DNA of 64,000 bases from Cristatella mucedo (taxonomy: Eukaryota; Bryozoa; Phylactolaemata; Cristatellidae): NCBI GenBank assembly GCA_009760855.2, contig WPIO01000028.1, positions 3,677,501 through 3,741,500 on the forward strand. The letters run 5' to 3'. The notes below the pieces were generated by a model. That model worked only from the letters and a program-made list of their open reading frames with translations, was not told where the DNA came from and made no database searches. Shown in pieces: positions 58,371 through 64,000 of this stretch. How positions within the stretch are numbered: position 1 is the stretch's first letter; every line of letters starts with the position of its first letter. A program made the translations under genes and the position numbers.

Positions 58371-60569
58371 AAGCTCGAACCCTGGCATATTGCTCGCAGA
58401 AATGCTGTCATTGCTTTGCTGTTTCATGACCACAGAGAAGAAAGGCCTATTTTCTGAGACTGCACAGAAAAAAGCATGCCCCTCTAAGACTGCTGGCAAC
58501 AACAAGCTGAACAACGACGGCATGCAGCTAATGCAGCTCAGGGATGGCCCCTACCCCTCCCCCTTGCCCTCCCCCAGTGAGGGCAGTGGTAGGCAACGTA
58601 GCCCGAAACCATGAAGGCCAGGCCTTGTCCTTTATCAGATGCATACGATCTTAGGAAGGCTGGGGGCGGCTTACTGAGCACTGAGCAGCTAAGCAGCCTG
58701 GCACGCGGGCTTTGTTTGAGCTGGTATGACCTGGTCCACGGGGGCGGCAGGGGGTGGGGTGGGGGCGGCAGGGGGTGGGGTGGGCGCGGCGAAGGAGTCA
58801 GGGCCCATTGGCCCCTTCCTAACACCGAAGGGTAGAGTTTGTCTTACAGCTCAGCAAATTCCCGGCTACCCAGTCCAACTCTCAGGCCACTTAGCTCCAA
58901 GCATCTGGTCGGCAGATTTCCCAAAGGAAGGGAGGTGACCGCAGAGCAGATGCTTGAGCCAGCCACCTGGCAATGGAGAAGGCAGGGACTAGGGCAGTTA
59001 GGGAGGCAGCTGCATAAGCAGCTCCTGGCTGTACTTACTGGCAGTGCTCCGATGTGCTTACAAAGAGAGCACTGCTAGTGCTACCGGTCAGTGGGGGGGG
59101 GGGGGTACACCTGTAGCTGTAGCCTGCTGCAAATTGTGTGGGCACCACCACCTTCACGAGTATGGGAGCTGGGCCAAGCTAATAGAATGTGACACATACC
59201 TGCCACTGGTAGCAACAGATGCCGATAGGTGGCTACACTACACGAGCTAGCCTGATCGGCAGCCAGCAAACTAGCCCAGCCTACTACCACTTAAGTGCAG
59301 ACACCCATCTACCGACGACAAACCGACAAACAACCAGCAGACCGGCAGCTAGCCGGTTCTGCATGAAACCGTGGTGCAGAGCAAGGGTTGTCGCTGGCCA
59401 AAGCACCTCATCCATTGCTACTGGTGGCTGCTGTGCATGCTAACCCTGGTTGTTTTACCACATCCAAAAGCCAGCCGAGCTCTGTTCAAAGCATACGTAA
59501 AAGAGAGGAATTCTCTCGCCAATAGCCACGTGGCTTTGCTGCAACACCCACATTCGTAAGCGTTTTTAGCTGCGGTCAAGGAGCTCCCAATCCCTAGCTA
59601 GGAGGTAAGCCTGGGCGCCTGGCTGCCTGCAGCCGAGCGCATTCGCGTCTGCACTGCACTGGAGTGTTGAAGGGGATGCAAGCAATAGGGGATGCAATTG
59701 AACTTTCAAAAACCGTGCTCTGCAGTAAGCAACCGTGAACTGGATTACACATGGCCGTCGTTAGCACACAAAGAAATTAATAATGCTGCTTGAATTACCA
59801 CTGCACTGCCACAGTTAGACGGTGCATCAATGGAACAGTAGCAAGAGTCAAGTGACTCAGAGCTTGCCCTCTGCCCCCTGCACCGGCAGGTATGCGTGCA
59901 CCCAATGCCTGTTGTGATGAATCCTTCGGTGTGCACTGCAGCAAAACTGGCACGAGCGATGATTCCCTACAGCCACAGAATGCTAGACCTGGCAGAATAT
60001 TGCATCTACGCACTCGCGTGCTGCAGTTACGCTAAAAGCCAAAGAAGCTCGAGACTACTGGTTTTTCTAAACAAATCAGGCATCATTAGAGACGACTCCC
60101 CGGTTTCTCGGCAGCTCAATAATTGATGTAAAGATGTGCTCAGCTTGGTCGGCGAATGGTAAGACACCTCTGACATCTGACCTCTGCCATCCGGTCGTGG
60201 GGATAGGCTAGCTAGGCAACGGCCGGACAAGTAACAATCCTCTCTCCTTGTTGTTGTTTCGTGCTCTGTACAAAAGAAGAGAGACCGAGCACGGAATCGC
60301 CTTAAAGCTCTACAACTTTGGGCACCAATTTTTTGAATTAGTGTGGCTAAATCCTCGGCAGTGATGTCAAAAAAAAGGTGAACATTCTGCCGGTACAAAA
60401 GGAGCAGGTAGGGAGTGTCAGCCACGTGTTCGCATCTAAAGAGCTGCAGCTGCAGTGTTCGAGGCTGCTGCTCGTGTCTGTCCCGACTTTTCTGCTGCTG
60501 CTTTCGATGACGCAGCCACATTCCTCCCACTGCCCGTGCTCCTCTGCACGACCTCTGGCATTTCGGCTT
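58371..60569. other. No gene recognised, apart from G-rich runs
   Basis: The stretch contains the G-rich minisatellite and a G run near 59093. A minus-strand segment at about 60290-60460 (YLLLLYRQNVHLFFDITAED) has a protein-like look but no clear splice sites. Confidence 0.4.
58735..58800 (+). repeat. G-rich minisatellite
   Basis: Two and a half copies of a 26-bp unit (GGGGGCGGCAGGGGGTGGGG plus TG) form many runs of three or more G, a strong G-quadruplex candidate on the plus strand. Confidence 0.9.
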
Positions 60570-60655
60570 AATAATAGCAACAACAATAATAATAAATTTG
60601 ATATAGTGCCCTCAGTGAGCTCAATCTCTTTTTCTCGGCACTTTATATCATCATC
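60570..60655 (-). mobile_element. Family A LINE 3' tail
   Basis: Minus strand: TATAAAGTGCCGAGAAAAAG, AGATTGAGCTCACTGAGGGC, ACTATATC, then (ATT)n with GTT variants. Confidence 0.75.
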
Positions 60656-61074
60656 TTGACACACTTTTTTGCAGGTCAGCAGCCGGCAAGCACGTGGCAA
60701 GCGAGAGAGAGCCACGAGGAGCTGCTTTTGGATCACGATTATGCTTGCAACACTGCCACTTGCCGGGGGGGGGGGGGGCACGGATGCGAACGGATCACAA
60801 GCCGTCCTTCAAGACAGCTCCGTGAGATATTAGGAAGCCGTTGTCGGGCTAACTCATGCTATGTGTGTGGGCTGCCCTCCACTCTGCCATCGGTATATTG
60901 GGATGTGAAGGTAGATCACCAAGCGGCCCGTAGCACTTGTTGCATTAAAAAGTCGGCTAAGGGGAAGGAATGCTGGCCGAAGCTGGCACTGGATTTATAT
61001 TTTGCAGTTAACACCTCTAATGGCATAATGTAGGGGTTGAAAGATGTAGAGTAAAGATTCAGCTGTACAGCGCA

Positions 61075-61075
<1 letters not shown>

Positions 61076-61144
<69 letters not shown>

Positions 61145-61465
61145 TTTTGCGTATGCACACGTGTGTCTGTACACCCGTGCATTTTGTGTACCCGCTTGTG
61201 CATGTCTGTTTGTTGTGTATGTGCTTGTCTTTATGTTTGTGCACCTGCATATATGTATGTGTATGTCTATGTGTGTGTGTGTCTGTCCGTGTACCCGTGC
61301 CTGTGTGCATTCATGTGTGCGTGCATGTCCGAGTGTTCGTATGTGGCTGATTTTTTGTGCGTGTCTGGGTGTTTGTATGTCTATGTGTGTTTGTGTGAGT
61401 GTGTGTGTACAATTTTGGAAGAGCCATGCTTTAGTCATGCGTGTGTGTAAGTGCACGTGTGTCTG

Positions 61466-61507
<42 letters not shown>

Positions 61508-61735
61508 TGTGTGTGTATGCGTCTGATTTTGTGGGTGCACCTGAGTGTTTGTGTGTGTGTGTCTTACTTTCTGTGTGTGTGTGTTTGTATGTGTCTGTCA
61601 GTGTTTATAAGTGTGTGTGTGTGTGTGTGTGTGTGTGAGTGTATGAGTGTAAGTTTGTGTCTGGGTGTGAGTGTCTGAGTGTGTGCATGTATGAGTGTGT
61701 CCGTGTCTCACTGTGTGAGTGTCTGTGTGTGTATA
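61076..61735. repeat. Long (TG)n tract, pure then degenerate
   Basis: Pure TG at about 61078-61142 is followed by 600 bp of TG-rich sequence with CA, TA and CG changes (TGTGTGCATGTATGTCTG-like). It keeps frames open on both strands, giving spurious Cys/Val and Thr/His runs. Confidence 0.95.
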
Positions 61736-64000
61736 TGCGTGGGCATTGCTGAATGTATCCATGTGCAACAAGTACTATCAGGCAAGGTAGTGCAATTGAA
61801 GCTACGATTCATCGCCGTGTGACGAGTTTCGGTAAGATGTGACATCTAAGACCATGCATGACATGACTGCAATAAACTTTGTGAAGTCAGTGCAGAATCA
61901 GTATCAAATAGCAAAACCTCAAAATCTAATTTTAAGAGTAAGAAAATTCGTTTTAGATAGTGGGATTGCAATCGGGCCTGTAAGTTCATCCGAAATCTGT
62001 GGTAATCATAAGCTGTGCGCTTCGCCTCTGTTTGCCTGCTCAGGCGTCTTCTAGGCCAGCCCTAGCAGTTGCATCCGACAAGCCAGTATATAGACTGTCT
62101 GGATTGCAACGCCATGCAACTCAATTGACCGCTTGTGAATTGCATGTCAAAACTGGTGAGATTTACTTTTTGGTGTACTCTTGATTAACATCTTCAATAA
62201 ATTCAAAACTGGTCTTGTGGATCTCTGTGGCCAAGAACTGCACTAATGACAGGTTCGACAACTTTTGGAACTTGCCTCCACTCAGCTGGAGGCACCACCA
62301 GTTCGGGCAGTTGCTCTGTGCCTAGCCAAGCCAATGCCATAGTGCGTTTGGCACAGCCCAGGTTCACTTTCCAGCTCTGTCTCTCTCGTCGTCCAGTGCC
62401 AGCAACCTAGGCTTCCTCAGCTCACTGCTACCAGGCAGTCTGCTGTTCACAAGCTCCCCACAGCACCTGGCAAAGATGGCTGCCTTTTCTGACTTTTTCG
62501 CAACCTTTCCTTGCACTTACGAGCTTCAGCCTGCCACAGTATCGAATGGCACCATCCATTTAGTTTCAAAGGTCTTGTGCTATCAACGGATGCTGCACTA
62601 GTGCAGAGTCAGCAGCCATTCTGAGCAGCTGCTGGAATTCGGATGACATCACCCTGCAATCAAACTCAGCACTATACAGCCAGGTCCAGGTGTTCAGCTG
62701 CTCAGGCCGTCGGTAGAAATAACGCCTAGAAGCAACAGTTAGGCAGAGCACGACCATCAATGGATGTCCCGGAGGTCTAGTGCTTACTGTGGCCATGGTC
62801 CCGAATGGCAAGGTTTCAAAGGTCGTCATCGGTGAGATTTAAGACCAGGTACGACTGATCCAACTTGCCCAAGTGGCTCTTTGTGAGTCAGAACAAACCA
62901 AAGGCTCTCCAAATATGTAATCACCAGACTGCAGTGTTTTGTGCAATCTGTCCTTGCATTTGAATGCAGCCATAAATGCATCGTTCGAGCGGTCCTACCC
63001 TACTGTCCATCATGACCGGGAGCAAGGATGGACAGAGAGCAAGCAGAGAATGCTTGAAAGAAAGCTGAGCTATGTGAATGCATGCATTGTACTAGCAATG
63101 AGCAGCCGATGGCACACGGGACCTGGTAAACGTTCGAAGCACTGCCGGCCGACTGAAATAATAGCAGCCGTACGGGTTTGGGGCACGTTAGCACGTGCCA
63201 GTGGTTAAGCAGAGCGGAGCTGAAAGGAGCTAATCCTAAAACCAAGAGCAGCTCACAGGACCCAAATGCTACAGCGAACCGCTACGCAGCATGTGGCCCG
63301 GGATAGCGTGGCAGCAGAGGCAGCTGGCTGTCAGATCAGATGCAGGTGGGCAGGAGAAGAGGGTCGAGCAACAACGGAAGAGGATGAAAAGAAGTGAGAA
63401 CCCAATCAAGTTCGGTCTCCGTATGCCTGGCAATGCCTACCGAACTAGGCGAAAGAGAAGGACACCTGGCGCTGCACTGGTGAAATAAGGCCTCCGGTGA
63501 TACGCTGTGGTATGAAGCTCGATTAGCTGGGCGTACGTTCGTATGGCCACGAGGGTGCATCTAGGCACAAGCAAAAATGAGAAAAGTGCTGCCCCTATCA
63601 CCGGGCAAAGTAAACTCAGTGAGTTTCGTCGGCAGGAGACTGGGCTGCCGATGAATGACAAGCTGGTCCATTTTTGCTAGAGGCAAACCAACCGTGTATC
63701 CGTCTGAATGAACGGCACGGGAGCATCTCGCTTAGCGAGATCGAATGGGGACAAAAATGAACGCAGATCGAATGGGGACGAAATTGAACGAGTGGTAGGT
63801 AAATGTGTGGAACGGCAGATTGCAAGCCTACTTCTCACCGAACCGTTCACTATTGGTCATCTGAAAAAAGCAGCTGCTGCAGAACACGTGGAATGTAAGG
63901 AGCAACCCTCTTCTTATCCTAGGTCGCAGCCAACTTTGCTCCCGAGAAACGACTAGCAAGCATCTCTACTTGCAAGCTCCTATAGGGAGCGGCAGAGCCA
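61736..64000. other. No gene recognised
   Basis: There is no LINE, SINE or microsatellite of note. A minus-strand frame at 62566-62829 (…RYFYRRPEQLNTWTWLYSAE) is not matched to a family. Confidence 0.4.

Noticed and set aside
60995-61678. Thr/His-rich and Cys/Val-rich frames
   Set aside because: They are products of the (TG)n tract.

Overview
The window is a piece of animal (metazoan, most likely invertebrate) nuclear genome. It has one spliced gene, dense fragments of non-LTR retrotransposons, tRNA-headed SINE-like pieces, small DNA transposons and very long dinucleotide microsatellites. There are no operons, no bacterial ribosome binding sites, no CRISPR array and no rRNA or convincing functional tRNA gene. 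I cannot name the species.

The one gene I can assemble with confidence lies on the minus strand between about 51.2 and 33.6 kb. Six exons splice into a 479-codon reading frame that closes exactly. It has a likely signal peptide (exon 1), a first von Willebrand factor A (vWA) domain with an intact metal-binding motif (exons 2-4), a second vWA domain with a degenerate metal site (exons 5-6), then a stop. All splice phases agree, and one junction uses a GC-AG donor. The introns (about 0.7 to 8.5 kb) are full of repeats. The product looks like a secreted, matrilin/collagen-type adhesion protein of the extracellular matrix.

Most of the rest is repeat. Family A is an L2/CR1-like LINE whose 3' end is a small hairpin followed by (ATT)n; I count over 20 copies on both strands, most cut to the last few hundred bases. 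Family B is a second LINE with recognisable reverse transcriptase motifs; its copies lie at 21.9-23.1, 30.1-31.0, 38.4-39.5, 53.0-53.4 and 55.5-57.4 kb. At least twice a B body runs straight into an A 3' end in the same orientation. A third LINE (C) lies near 47-48 kb and perhaps 38 kb. DNA transposons include two pogo/Tigger-like remnants (28.1-28.5 and 35.5-36.0 kb) and a PIF/Harbinger-like MITE with TTA duplications (44.46-44.98 kb). A 0.44 kb repeat occurs as an inverted pair (22.0-22.4 and 26.6-27.05 kb); one copy sits inside a family B LINE between about 18-bp duplications.

Layout: 0-5 kb is GC-rich and CpG-rich with no firm gene (one weak candidate first exon at 1.76 kb). 5-14 kb is dominated by microsatellites, including a 560-bp GA tract with a run of 52 G, followed by a near-perfect 87-bp inverted repeat. 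14-19.5 kb and 23.3-24.2 kb are CpG-rich with weak first-exon-like signals. 19.9-33 kb is LINE-rich. 33.6-51.4 kb is the vWA gene with its repeat-filled introns. 51.4-64 kb holds an inverted LINE duplication, a G-rich minisatellite, a long GT tract and otherwise unrecognised sequence.
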